Source: CAMAVH01 sp035714115 (GTDB lineage Bacteria > Pseudomonadota > Alphaproteobacteria > SMXQ01). Taken from it: a DNA stretch of 64,000 bases. The notes under the pieces were generated by a model. That model searched no databases, had not been told where the DNA came from, and saw only the letters and a program-made list of their open reading frames with translations. Within the stretch, counting starts at the first letter, position 1. Each line of letters opens with the position of its first letter. A program made the position numbers and the translations under genes. The stretch spans positions 1 to 64,000 of the forward strand of contig DASTMO010000027.1 of NCBI GenBank assembly GCA_035714115.1, in the 5' to 3' direction. Shown one piece after another: positions 25,910 to 35,049 of the stretch.

Positions 25910-26702
25910 GACTGTGGTCCTGCCCATGGTGATGGTCATGATCGTGGACCTTGCCGTCGGCATCGACGACATGGCCGGCCGTGTCATGCGCATGATCGTG
26001 CGCGTGGGTATAGACCGCCAGGCTGCGGGCGATGGTCGGGCCGAACATGGCGAAATATTCAGGATGGCGGCCGACGGTCTCCGGCGAGCCATGACAGCAG
26101 ACATGCTGATTGAGGCAGATCACCTCGTCGGTCGCCGCCATGACCAGATGCAGGTCGTGCGAGACCATCAGCACGCCGCAGCGATGGGTCTGGCGCAGCT
26201 TGCCGATCAGATCGTAAAGCTCGGCCTGTCCCGTCACATCGACGCTGCGCACCGGCTCGTCGAGCACCAGCAGATCGGGATCGCGCAGCAGCGCGCGCGC
26301 CAGCAGCACGCGCTGGAACTCGCCGCCGGACAGCACCTGCACCTCCTCGTTCAGCGTGTAAGCCGCGCCGACTTCGTCGAGGATCGCTTTGATCCGCTCC
26401 GTATCCTTGACTCCGGACAGTTGCAAAAATCGCTTCACCGTCATCGGCAGGTCGCGATCGATGCTGAGAAACTGCGGCATGTAGCCGATGCGCAAATTCG
26501 CCCGGCGCTCGACATGGCCGCGCGTCGGCTCGGTCAGGCCGAGAAGCACGCGCGCCAGCGTCGATTTCCCGGCGCCGTTGGGGCCGATCAGCGTCACCAC
26601 CCGGCCGGGTTTCAATTCGAGGCTGACGTCGTGCAGCACTTCGCGTCCGGCGAATTCGACGCAGACGTTATGCGCGGCGATCAGGGCATCGGGCGAATTC
26701 AT
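25896..26702 (-). CDS. znuC: Zinc ABC transporter ATP-binding protein with His-rich tail
   Basis: A 268-residue ABC ATPase with Walker A GPNGAGKST, signature LSGGEFQRVLLARAL and Walker B LLVLDEPVRSVD. The last 35 residues are rich in His and Asp (THAHDHAHD and HDHDHHHGQDHSHGHG), a likely zinc-binding extension beyond the core. The start MNSPDALIAA forms an ATGA overlap with the zur stop; the frame extends six codons further but overlapping coupling favours 26702. It is controlled with zur from the Zur box at 27262-27276. Confidence 0.93.
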   Translation of the reverse strand: MNSPDALIAAHNVCVEFAGREVLHDVSLELKPGRVVTLIGPNGAGKSTLARVLLGLTEPTRGHVERRANLRIGYMPQFLSIDRDLPMTVKRFLQLSGVKDTERIKAILDEVGAAYTLNEEVQVLSGGEFQRVLLARALLRDPDLLVLDEPVRSVDVTGQAELYDLIGKLRQTHRCGVLMVSHDLHLVMAATDEVICLNQHVCCHGSPETVGRHPEYFAMFGPTIARSLAVYTHAHDHAHDTAGHVVDADGKVHDHDHHHGQDHSHGHG

Positions 26703-27208
26703 CGGGCCGCTGGGCCGCAATCGGCGCAGACGCCGACGACTTCGACGGTCTGGCTTTCCGGCAGGAAACCGAGATGTTTGGTCGCGCCGGCGATGGCCGC
26801 GTCGATGCCTGGATTGTCGATTTCGGCCACCGTGCCGCAGCGCTTGCAGATAAAATATTGCGTCGCGTGCGCCTCGCCGGGATGGCTGCAGCCGATATAG
26901 GCGTTGAGCGAAGCGATGCGGTGGATCAGCCCCTGCTCGAGCAAGAAATCGAGCGCGCGATAGACGGTCGGCGGCATGGCGTTGCGCCCTTCGCCGCGCA
27001 GCAGATCCATGATGGCGTAGGCGCCGACCGGCGCATGCGACGCCCAGATCAGTTCCAGCACCCGCTTGCGCAGCTCCGTCAGGCGCACGTCGCGGCTGGC
27101 GCAGAGGCGCTCCGCCTCGGCCAGCGCGTCGGCGACGCAGCGCCCATGGTCATGGCCGCGCGTCAGCGCGGGCGGCAGATCGGCGATCGGGGGACGGCGC
27201 GGGGCCAT
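26699..27208 (-). CDS. zur: Zinc uptake regulator (Fur family)
   Basis: A 169-residue Fur-family repressor. The N-terminal winged helix contains LTELRKRVLELIWASHAPVGAY and PPTVYRALDFLLEQGL; the C-terminal dimerisation half has the structural zinc cysteines CKRC and CADC. Its place ahead of znuC and znuB, coupled by ATGA, and the Zur-type operator upstream mark it as Zur rather than Fur. It is expected to repress its own operon when zinc is plentiful. Confidence 0.93.
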   Translation of the reverse strand: MAPRRPPIADLPPALTRGHDHGRCVADALAEAERLCASRDVRLTELRKRVLELIWASHAPVGAYAIMDLLRGEGRNAMPPTVYRALDFLLEQGLIHRIASLNAYIGCSHPGEAHATQYFICKRCGTVAEIDNPGIDAAIAGATKHLGFLPESQTVEVVGVCADCGPAAR

Positions 27209-27261
27209 GGCGGCTCCTGGTCGGATGAAACGCCTTGCACATCAGGCGTCTCGTGCATAAT

Positions 27262-27276
27262 TGTTACATTATAACA
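27262..27276. promoter_or_regulatory. Zur operator between zur and hisI
   Basis: TGTTACATTATAACA is a 15-base dyad with perfect five-base arms TGTTA/TAACA and an AT-rich centre. It closely resembles the known alphaproteobacterial Zur box (TGTTATAATATAACA type). It lies 54 bases before zur and 76 before hisI, so it could control either or both. Confidence 0.8.
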
Positions 27277-27278
27277 CT

Positions 27279-27299
27279 GTTGACGCGATGGCTGTCAAC
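27279..27299. promoter_or_regulatory. Second dyad next to the Zur box
   Basis: GTTGAC and GTCAAC form perfect six-base arms separated by nine bases, three bases from the Zur box on the hisI side. TTGACG within it could also serve as a -35 element for hisI. A separate operator or a chance dyad are both possible. Confidence 0.35.
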
Positions 27300-27351
27300 G
27301 TTGAGTCTTCCCGGGCTGACCCTCGGCGCGCCTCCCTAAGGATCGACGACC

Positions 27352-27795
27352 ATGACCACGACCACATCGCGTGCGGGCGCGCCTGCCCTGCCCGCTTCCG
27401 AGCAAGCCATCGCGGCCATCGTCGGCGAGATGGCCTTCGACGCGAACGGCCTCGTCGCCGCCATCGCCCAGCAAGAGGGCAGCGGCGAAGTGCTGATGCT
27501 CGCCTGGATGAACCGCGAAGCAGTCGAGCAGACGCTGCGCAGCGGCTACGCGCATTACTATTCGCGCTCGCGCAAGAAGCAGTGGAAGAAGGGCGAAAGC
27601 TCCGGCCAGGTGCAGAAGCTCGTCGACTTCCGTCTCGACTGCGACGGCGACGCGGTGCTTCTGGTCGTCGAGCAGACCGGCGTCGCCTGCCACACTGGCC
27701 GGCACAACTGCTTCTTCCGCGCGCCGCGTGCGCTTGAACCGTTGGCCGAGATCGCCAAGGTCGAGGTCGATCCGAGCAAGCTCTACGGCGGCTAG
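27352..27795 (+). CDS. hisI: Phosphoribosyl-AMP cyclohydrolase (histidine biosynthesis)
   Basis: A 147-residue PRA-cyclohydrolase, opening the adenine ring of phosphoribosyl-AMP in the third step of histidine synthesis. Motifs are VLMLAWMNREA, AHYYSRSRKKQWKKGE, and LDCDGDAVLL with ACHTGRHNCFF. All three zinc-ligand cysteines of the family (DCD, ACHTG, NCF) are present, so it should be a zinc enzyme. AAGGA sits nine bases before the ATG. It lacks a fused HisE domain. No other his gene is nearby, and its upstream region holds a Zur box. Confidence 0.93.
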   Translation: MTTTTSRAGAPALPASEQAIAAIVGEMAFDANGLVAAIAQQEGSGEVLMLAWMNREAVEQTLRSGYAHYYSRSRKKQWKKGESSGQVQKLVDFRLDCDGDAVLLVVEQTGVACHTGRHNCFFRAPRALEPLAEIAKVEVDPSKLYGG

Positions 27796-27797
27796 GC

Positions 27798-28727
27798 ATG
27801 ATCGTCGTCCGGGCGCATAGCAAGGAGCGGATGCAGAGCTGGTTCGACATCTTCGAGCGCGAACTGCCAGGCACCAAAGTGGTTCTGTGGCCCGACTACG
27901 GCGATCCGAAGGATGTCGAATTCGTCATCGCCTCCGCCCTGCCGCCCGGCGAATTCGCCAAGTTCACGAACCTGAAGTTCATCGCCTCCATGGCGGTCGG
28001 CGTCGAACGGCTGCTCGGCGACGAGACGCTTCCGGCGCATATCCCCATCGTGCGCAGCGTCAATCCGGCACGCGGCGAGACCATGACCGAATTTGCCGTG
28101 CTCCACACGCTGCGCTACGCGCGCCGCCTGCCCGATTATGAAGCCCATCAGCGCGAGGAGCGCTGGGAGCGCCTGCCCGATCTGGCGGCGGAGGAAACCG
28201 GCGTCGGCGTCATGGGACTTGGCAATCTCGGCCTGATGGCCGCCGAGCGGCTGCGCCTGTTCGGCTATCCGGTCGCCGGCTGGGTGCGCAATCCGCGCCA
28301 GGCGGACGGCATCGAGATTTTCGCCGGCAAAGAGCGCTTCCACGAATTTCTGGCGCGCAGCCGCATCGTCATCTGCCTGCTGCCTTTGACGCCGGAGACC
28401 CGCGACATTCTGGATGCCAAGGCCTTCGCCGCCATGCCGCGCGGCGGCTATCTCATCAACGCCGGCCGCGGCGAGCAGATCGTCGACACGGATTTGATCG
28501 CTGCGCTCGATTCGGGCCAACTTGCCGGGGCCACGCTCGACGTTTTCCGCACCGAGCCGCTGCCCGCCGGCCATCCCTTCTGGCGGCATCCGAAAATCAC
28601 CATCACGCCGCACAATGCGGCGGCGACCCGCCTCGCCCATGGCGCCGACGTGGTGCTGGACAACATCCGGCGCGCCCGCGCCGGCCAGCCGCTGGTCAAT
28701 CTGGTCGATAAAGCGGCCGGATATTAA
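27798..28727 (+). CDS. D-2-hydroxyacid dehydrogenase, GhrA-like glyoxylate/hydroxypyruvate reductase
   Basis: A 309-residue NAD(P)-dependent reductase. The Rossmann motif is GVMGLGNLGLMAAERL. The catalytic Arg lies in INAGRGEQIVD, the Glu in FRTEPLP, and the His in TPHNAAATR. The HNAAAT ending and the length match the GhrA subgroup, which reduces glyoxylate and hydroxypyruvate. It starts two bases after hisI and is probably in the same transcript. Confidence 0.88.
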   Translation: MIVVRAHSKERMQSWFDIFERELPGTKVVLWPDYGDPKDVEFVIASALPPGEFAKFTNLKFIASMAVGVERLLGDETLPAHIPIVRSVNPARGETMTEFAVLHTLRYARRLPDYEAHQREERWERLPDLAAEETGVGVMGLGNLGLMAAERLRLFGYPVAGWVRNPRQADGIEIFAGKERFHEFLARSRIVICLLPLTPETRDILDAKAFAAMPRGGYLINAGRGEQIVDTDLIAALDSGQLAGATLDVFRTEPLPAGHPFWRHPKITITPHNAAATRLAHGADVVLDNIRRARAGQPLVNLVDKAAGY

Positions 28728-28806
28728 GGCTTTTGTGACCGTCCGTTCGTCGTCCTGTCACGACGCCGCAGGTAAAGTCGTGGCGAACAGCCGACCGGGG
28801 TCATCC

Positions 28807-29562
28807 ATGTCCGCGCCTCTCATCGCCGCCCACCGGGGAGGCGCCGGCCTCTGGCCGGAGAACAGCCTCACCGCCTTTCGCAACGCCCTGCAGATGCCGG
28901 TCGATCTCATCGAGCTCGACGTTCATCGCAGCAAAGACGGCCTGCTGGTCGTGCATCACGACGCCACGCTCGACCGCATGACTGACGGGGCCGGCCCGCT
29001 CGCCGACAAAAGCTGGGACGAACTGTGCAGCGTCACCGTCAAAGGCACCGACGGCGAGCCGATCCCGCTGCTCGAAGAAGTCGTCGCGCTGATCCAGCCG
29101 ACGAACATCGACCTACGGCTGGAATTCAAGGTGCGCGCCGACGGCAGCCGCTATAACGGTATCGAAGCCGAGGTGATCGCGCTGCTGCGCAAGACCGGCA
29201 TGCTGAAGCGCACAATCTTCACTTCGTTCCAGTGGGACACGCTGGAAACCGCATTGTCGCTCGCCATGGTGCGCGGCGCGATCGCCCTGTTGCGCAAGGA
29301 CGCCGCCGTGACGCGCGACGAATATGATGCCTCCCTGGCTCTGATCCGCGCCAAGGCGCTGCCGGAAATCGCATTGCCGGCGTCGCTGATGACCGCAGAA
29401 GCTTTCGCCCGCGCCCATGACATGGGCCTGCGCGCCGGCGCCTTCGGCGTGAACACGCAAGACAGCATCGCCGCCGCCTTCGACCTCGCCGCCGCTGCCT
29501 TCACCACCGACCGGCCCGACTGGGCCCTGGAAGAAAAACAGCGCCGCTTGAAAGTCGCTTAG
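28807..29562 (+). CDS. Glycerophosphodiester phosphodiesterase (GDPD) family
   Basis: A 251-residue cytosolic GDPD-fold enzyme (no signal peptide). The catalytic opening AAHRGGAGLWPENSLTAF holds the His-Arg pair and the Glu; ELDVHRSKDGLLVVHHD adds the metal-binding Glu/Asp and second His. The family hydrolyses glycerophosphodiesters to glycerol 3-phosphate and an alcohol. The start MSAPLIAAHRG follows hisI-ghrA-like genes by 79 bases. It converges on an operon that encodes a second GDPD and a metallophosphoesterase with an importer, so it may take part in the same pathway. Confidence 0.9.
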   Translation: MSAPLIAAHRGGAGLWPENSLTAFRNALQMPVDLIELDVHRSKDGLLVVHHDATLDRMTDGAGPLADKSWDELCSVTVKGTDGEPIPLLEEVVALIQPTNIDLRLEFKVRADGSRYNGIEAEVIALLRKTGMLKRTIFTSFQWDTLETALSLAMVRGAIALLRKDAAVTRDEYDASLALIRAKALPEIALPASLMTAEAFARAHDMGLRAGAFGVNTQDSIAAAFDLAAAAFTTDRPDWALEEKQRRLKVA

Positions 29563-29611
29563 CGCCGCCCCGACCGCGCAGCGGTCAAATCAATAAATGA
29601 CCGCGCGGCGC

Positions 29612-30511
29612 CTAGCGCCGCAAGGTCGGATCGAGGCGGTCGCGCAGCCAATCGCCCAGCATGCTGACGGCGAAGGTCGTCAGGAAAATCATGATACCGG
29701 GCAGGACCGCGATCCACCAGGCGGTGATCATATAATCGCGGCCCGAGCCGAGCATGAGGCCAAGGCTGGTCAGCGGCGGCTGCACCCCGAGACCGAGGAA
29801 GCTCATCGACGTCTCGAGCAGAATCGTCTGCGGGAAATTCAGCGTGAATTGCACGATGATCGCGCTGGCGATATTGGGCAGCACATGGCGGCCATAGAGA
29901 CGCCACGGCCCCGCGCCGAGCGCGCGCAGCGCCGCCACATAGCCGTGGCTTTTCGCCGACAGCACCATGCCGCGCGTCAGGCGCGCATAAGTTTCCCAGC
30001 CGTTCAGGCCCATGATCACCATGAACAGCAGAAGATCGTTGCCGAAGAAGGCGAGCACGGCGAGCGCCAGGATCATCAACGGGATCGACGCCTGGAAATC
30101 CACCAGCATGAGCGCGCCCTCCTCGACCCAGCCGCGAAAATGCGCTGCGAGAAAGCCGACGAAGGTGCCGAGAACTGCGGCGATAGTGGTGCCGACCACG
30201 GCGATCAAGATGCTGATACGCGTGCCGTAGATCAGGCGGCTGAGAATGTCGCGGCCCAATTCGTCGGTGCCGAGCCAATGGACCGACGTGCCGCCGAAGC
30301 CGACCGGCGGCTTGAGGCGCTGAAGCAAATCCTGTTCAGCGTAATGATATGGCGCGAGGATGTCGGCGAAGGCCGAAAGCGCGATGACGAGCAGGAAGAA
30401 GCCAAGACAAGCCAGCACCAAGAGCGGCATCTTGGACAGCTCGCGGGTGATCGGGCCGAACGGAGAACGCCCCGGCTTAGCCCCCCCGCGCTTCTCGGCT
30501 TGCTCGCTCAT
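29612..30511 (-). CDS. Dpp/Opp-type ABC transporter permease (DppC-like)
   Basis: A 299-residue permease with an N-terminal TM (about 28-50), the OppC-type linker HWLGTDELGRDILSRLIYG and the EAA loop (AALRALGAGPWRLYGRHVLPN). Expected to be the second membrane subunit of the importer. Its ATG overlaps the DppB-like stop (ATGA). It is the last gene of the operon; a GCGGCGC/GCGCCGC hairpin has its stop codon in the loop, followed by a T-rich run on the minus strand, a weak terminator candidate. Confidence 0.9.
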   Translation of the reverse strand: MSEQAEKRGGAKPGRSPFGPITRELSKMPLLVLACLGFFLLVIALSAFADILAPYHYAEQDLLQRLKPPVGFGGTSVHWLGTDELGRDILSRLIYGTRISILIAVVGTTIAAVLGTFVGFLAAHFRGWVEEGALMLVDFQASIPLMILALAVLAFFGNDLLLFMVIMGLNGWETYARLTRGMVLSAKSHGYVAALRALGAGPWRLYGRHVLPNIASAIIVQFTLNFPQTILLETSMSFLGLGVQPPLTSLGLMLGSGRDYMITAWWIAVLPGIMIFLTTFAVSMLGDWLRDRLDPTLRR

Positions 30512-31461
30512 GCCGCCGCCTTGCCGCTCATCACGCCGCGCACGCGCGGGTCGAGCCAGCCGTAGATCAAATCCACCGCCAGGTTGGACAGCACCATGGT
30601 GGTGGCGATGATGATGAACAAAGCCTGCACCACCGGCAGATCGCGCAATGCGACCGAACCGGCGAGCAGACGGCCGATGCCGGGCCAGGCGAAAACCACT
30701 TCGACCACCACGGCGCCGGCGATCAGATCGCCGATCTTGAAACCGAGGATGGTGACGATAGGAATGGCGGCATTGGGCACCGCATGCCAGGCAATGCGCC
30801 GCAGGTAAGGCGCGCCTTTTGCTTTCGCTGTCCGCATATAGGACTGGCTGAGAACTTCGAGCCTGGCCGAGCGGGCAAAGCGCGCCAGCGCCCCGGCCGA
30901 AGAGGACGGCGAGGCCAGCGCCAAAGTCATCACCGGCATGATGGCGTGCCAGAACGTCGCGCTGCCCGAGCTCGGGAGCCATTGCAGGTTCATGGCGAAC
31001 AGCATGATCATCAGGATGCCGAGAAAATAATTCGGCATGGAATAGCCGAGGACGGCGAAGCTCATGGTCAGCCGGTCGGCCATGCTGTTGCGGTGCAGGG
31101 CGGCGTAGATGCCGAGCGGCACGCCGATCAGCAGCGCCATGAACAGCGCCGTGAAGCCCAGCTGCAGCGTTGCCGGCACGCGCTCGATCACCACCTGCAA
31201 GGCGTCGCGATGATCGCGCAGAGATTCGCCGAAATTGCCCTGCAGCACATTTGCCAGATAGGTGAAATATTGCTCATAGAGCGGCTTATCGAGGCCCCAT
31301 TGCGCGCGATAAAACTCGATAGTGTCCTGGCTGGCGTCGTCGGGCAGCAGGATATCGGTCGGATCGCCCGAGATGCGCAGAATGATGAAGACGAAGCTGA
31401 CGACGAGCAGCAGCGTCAAGACCGCCCGCAAAATTTTCGTCAGGAAGAAGCGCGCGCTCAC
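30508..31461 (-). CDS. Dpp/Opp-type ABC transporter permease (DppB-like)
   Basis: A 317-residue permease. TM1 is at about 9-30, followed by the DppB-type segment WGLDKPLYEQYFTYLANVLQG and NFGESLRD. The EAA loop is YMRTAKAKGAPYLRRIAWHAVPN, and the C-terminus ends DPRVRG. The start is a GTG whose GTGA overlaps the stop of the GDPD gene. With the DppC-like protein it forms the pore of the importer. The unusual order, enzymes between ATPases and permeases, ties the enzymes to the transporter. Confidence 0.9.
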   Translation of the reverse strand: MSARFFLTKILRAVLTLLLVVSFVFIILRISGDPTDILLPDDASQDTIEFYRAQWGLDKPLYEQYFTYLANVLQGNFGESLRDHRDALQVVIERVPATLQLGFTALFMALLIGVPLGIYAALHRNSMADRLTMSFAVLGYSMPNYFLGILMIMLFAMNLQWLPSSGSATFWHAIMPVMTLALASPSSSAGALARFARSARLEVLSQSYMRTAKAKGAPYLRRIAWHAVPNAAIPIVTILGFKIGDLIAGAVVVEVVFAWPGIGRLLAGSVALRDLPVVQALFIIIATTMVLSNLAVDLIYGWLDPRVRGVMSGKAAA

Positions 31462-32183
31462 GACGCGGTCTCTTCCCGACGCAGCGCGAGAGCACGTCCT
31501 GGCGCATTGACCAGCACACCGTCGATCTCCAAATCGATCAGGCGGCGCAAGCGCACCTCGTCGATCTCGCCCGCCGTGCCGGCCTTGCGCTGGCCGGCGG
31601 TGATCCAGACCGGATGATTGCCGCCGCGCGCCGCCGCGACGGAGGCCGCCGTCGCCTCGTCCTCCCACAGCCGGGCGATGCCGCCGCCCGCGGCATAGAA
31701 AATCGGAATGTCGGCCGGGCTGTTCAAAAAGCCGAGAATGACCGCGTCGGGCGCCTTCGAATGCAGCGCCTGAGCCTGGCCGGGGCTGCGCACGCCGAAC
31801 ACCACGGAGGACTGCATGCCGAGATCGCGCACCGTCTCATAGACCAGCACCGGATAATCGCGATAGGCCAGCTTGAGATCGAGCAGCACGCCGACGCGGC
31901 CGCGGGCGATCTCCAGCACCTCCGTCAGGCGCAGCACGCCGAGAGCGTCGAGCGCAGAGTCCGGCAATTCGGCGATGGAGCGGTCGGTGCCGCGCACGCG
32001 CTCCAGGTCGGGATCGTGGTTGCAGAACATCGTGCCGTCGCCTGACAGGCGCACATCGGTCTCGATCAGATCGGTGCCGGCTTCGATGGCCGCCTCAAAG
32101 GCCTCGCGGCTGTTCTCGACATAGCCGTCAGAATGGCCGCGATGAGCGATGACCAGGAAGTCGCCGCGACGCATGAGATTCAT
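31458..32183 (-). CDS. GDPD-family phosphodiesterase within importer operon
   Basis: A 241-residue cytosolic GDPD-fold protein. FLVIAHRGHSDGYVENSREAF carries the catalytic His-Arg and Glu (given by parts AHRGHSDG and ENS), and LIETDVRLSGDGTMFCNHD the metal ligands and second His. Coupled by ATGA to the upstream metallophosphoesterase and by GTGA to the downstream permease. Inferred to cleave a phosphodiester brought in by the importer. It differs clearly from the GDPD at 28807-29562, so it is not a recent duplicate. Confidence 0.88.
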   Translation of the reverse strand: MNLMRRGDFLVIAHRGHSDGYVENSREAFEAAIEAGTDLIETDVRLSGDGTMFCNHDPDLERVRGTDRSIAELPDSALDALGVLRLTEVLEIARGRVGVLLDLKLAYRDYPVLVYETVRDLGMQSSVVFGVRSPGQAQALHSKAPDAVILGFLNSPADIPIFYAAGGGIARLWEDEATAASVAAARGGNHPVWITAGQRKAGTAGEIDEVRLRRLIDLEIDGVLVNAPGRALALRREETAS

Positions 32184-33073
32184 TGAGCGATATCCATATC
32201 GGCGAGCGGCTTGGGCGGCAGGAACACCGTCGAGCCGGTGGCGCGCGACCAGTTGCGCACGTCCGTCGACATGAACATGTCGGGCTCGACGAAACGGTGC
32301 GTCACCGCCTCGCCCTCGAACCGATAGCGGATATAGCCGGCGCGGCGCTCCAGCCCTTCGACCTTGGGCAGCGGCTTTTCCTTGCTGTTGATGAATGCGG
32401 TGGCCGGCGACCAGACCATCTGCATCCCGTCTAAGGTGAAATCGCGATAGACATGGAGATGACCGCTGCCGATCAGCTTGACCCCATATTTGCGGCAAAG
32501 ATCCAGCAAGGCCGCGCGGCCCGATGGATAGAGCACCGACAAGCCGAGCTTCTCTTCCTCCGGCGCGGCATAGAAAATCGGCTTGTGCAGGAAGAGCGCG
32601 AGGCTGCGCCCGCCGGCCATGGCAAAGGTGCGCTCCAGCCAATCGAGTTGATGCGCTTCATCGTCGAAACCCGAGTCGAAAAGCTGGGCGTTGATGCCGG
32701 CGATGCGCCAGCCCCGCTCTCCATCCGCACATAGATCGCGATAGCTCCATTCCGGGCCGATATGCGCCTGCCACTGGGCGCGCCGCTCCTCGCTCAAAGG
32801 ACGCTGCAGCCTGATGTCCGGCGGCGTATCGCCGATATCGTGATTGCCCGGCACGACCAGCACCGGACAGGGCAGTTTGTCGAGCTCCGCGCGGGCGAAC
32901 ATGAGGTCTGCCACATCATCCGTGCCGCGCAGCGACAGATCGCCGCTATGGACAATCAGGTCGGGCGGCGCGGCGCGCATGTCGGACAGGAAGACGCGCC
33001 AATTGTCGTAGAAATAGCCACGGTTACGGCTGAGGTGTGTATCTGAAACTTGGACGACATCGAACGCAGTCAT
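32180..33073 (-). CDS. Calcineurin-like metallophosphoesterase (CpdA/GpdQ type)
   Basis: A 297-residue protein with the full dinuclear metal motif set: VQVSDTHLS, HSGDLSLRG, VPGNHDIGD, FLHKPIF, and SGHLHVY. This order matches the class III phosphodiesterases, including cAMP phosphodiesterase CpdA and glycerophosphodiesterase GpdQ. No signal peptide. It sits between the importer ATPase and the GDPD gene with ATGA overlaps on both sides, so it probably acts on the same imported compound, either on the diester or on the monoester released. Confidence 0.9.
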   Translation of the reverse strand: MTAFDVVQVSDTHLSRNRGYFYDNWRVFLSDMRAAPPDLIVHSGDLSLRGTDDVADLMFARAELDKLPCPVLVVPGNHDIGDTPPDIRLQRPLSEERRAQWQAHIGPEWSYRDLCADGERGWRIAGINAQLFDSGFDDEAHQLDWLERTFAMAGGRSLALFLHKPIFYAAPEEEKLGLSVLYPSGRAALLDLCRKYGVKLIGSGHLHVYRDFTLDGMQMVWSPATAFINSKEKPLPKVEGLERRAGYIRYRFEGEAVTHRFVEPDMFMSTDVRNWSRATGSTVFLPPKPLADMDIAQ

Positions 33074-34052
33074 ATCTCACCTCTGGCGACGCGATGGCAG
33101 GCGACGCGGTGGCGGTCATCGCCGCCCGCCGGCAACAGAGCCGGGGCCATCGTCTTGCAGTCTTGAACAACGAAGGAGCAGCGCGTGTGGAAGCGACAGC
33201 CGGACGGCGGATTGACCGCGCTCGGCGGATCGCCGGCGAGCAGCAGCCGTTCGCGCCGCAGCCGCGGATCGGGCACCGGAATGGCCGAGATCAACGCCCG
33301 CGTGTAGGGATGGCGCGGGCGGTCGAACAAAGCGTCGCGCGGCGCGGTCTCGACGATCTGGCCGAGATACATGACGGCGATCCGGTCGCTGATATGCCGC
33401 ACGATGCTGAGCGCATGGGAGATGAAGAGATAGGCGACGCCGAAACGGCCCTGCAGATCCTTAAGCAGGTTGACGACCTGGGCCTGCACCGAGACATCGA
33501 GCGCCGAAACCGCCTCGTCGCAGATCACCAGCTTGGGCTCGAGAATGAGCGCGCGGGCGATCACCACGCGTTGCTGCTGCCCGCCCGAAAGTTCGTGGGG
33601 ATAGCGGCTGGCCATGTCCGCGGGTAATCCGACCGCCTGCAACCAGCGCGCGGTCTTCGCTGCCCGCTCCTCTTCCCTGCCGATCTCGTGAATGTCGAGC
33701 GGCTCGCGAATTTGCGCGCCGATGGAAATGCGCGGGTTGAGCGCGCTTGCCGGATCTTGGAAGATGATCTGAGCATCGCGCCGCAAGGCCCGCTGCCCCT
33801 CTGGCGTCAAGCCGATGATGGGCTTGCCGGCGATCCGCACCTCGCCGCCGTCCGGCGCAAGCAGGTCGAGGATCAAGCGCCCGGTGGTCGATTTGCCGCA
33901 GCCCGATTCGCCCACCAGACCAAGCGTCTCGCCGGCATTCAATTCGAAACTGACGCCATCGACCGCGCGCACTCGCGGCGCCGCCCGCCAAGGCCAGGCG
34001 CGCGCCAGCCTAAAGCTGCGGCTGAGTCCTTCGACTGCCAACAGCGGCGCGG

Positions 34053-34056
<4 letters not shown>
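33070..34056 (-). CDS. Dpp/Opp-type ABC transporter ATP-binding protein (DppF-like)
   Basis: A 328-residue ATPase with Walker A GESGCGKST, signature LSGGQQQRVVIARAL and Walker B LVICDEAVSALD. The C-terminal oligopeptide-transporter extension has CRFHTRCSFVVQDC, the Cys cluster found in OppD/F-type proteins. ATG 34056 overlaps the upstream ATPase stop (ATGA). The Walker B Glu is followed by Ala-Val rather than Pro-Thr, common in DppF proteins. Confidence 0.92.
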
Positions 34057-35033
<977 letters not shown>

Positions 35034-35049
35034 GTCCCTTCCCCGCCGC

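Noticed and set aside
25109..26104. Longer znuB start giving 331 residues
   Set aside because: The extra 65 residues are antisense-like and overlap znuC; family sequence begins at GMDDFLIRAL.
29605..29621. GCGGCGC/GCGCCGC hairpin at the end of the DppC-like gene as a terminator feature
   Set aside because: The stem contains the last codons and stop, and the T run is interrupted, so it is noted only as a weak candidate in the gene entry.
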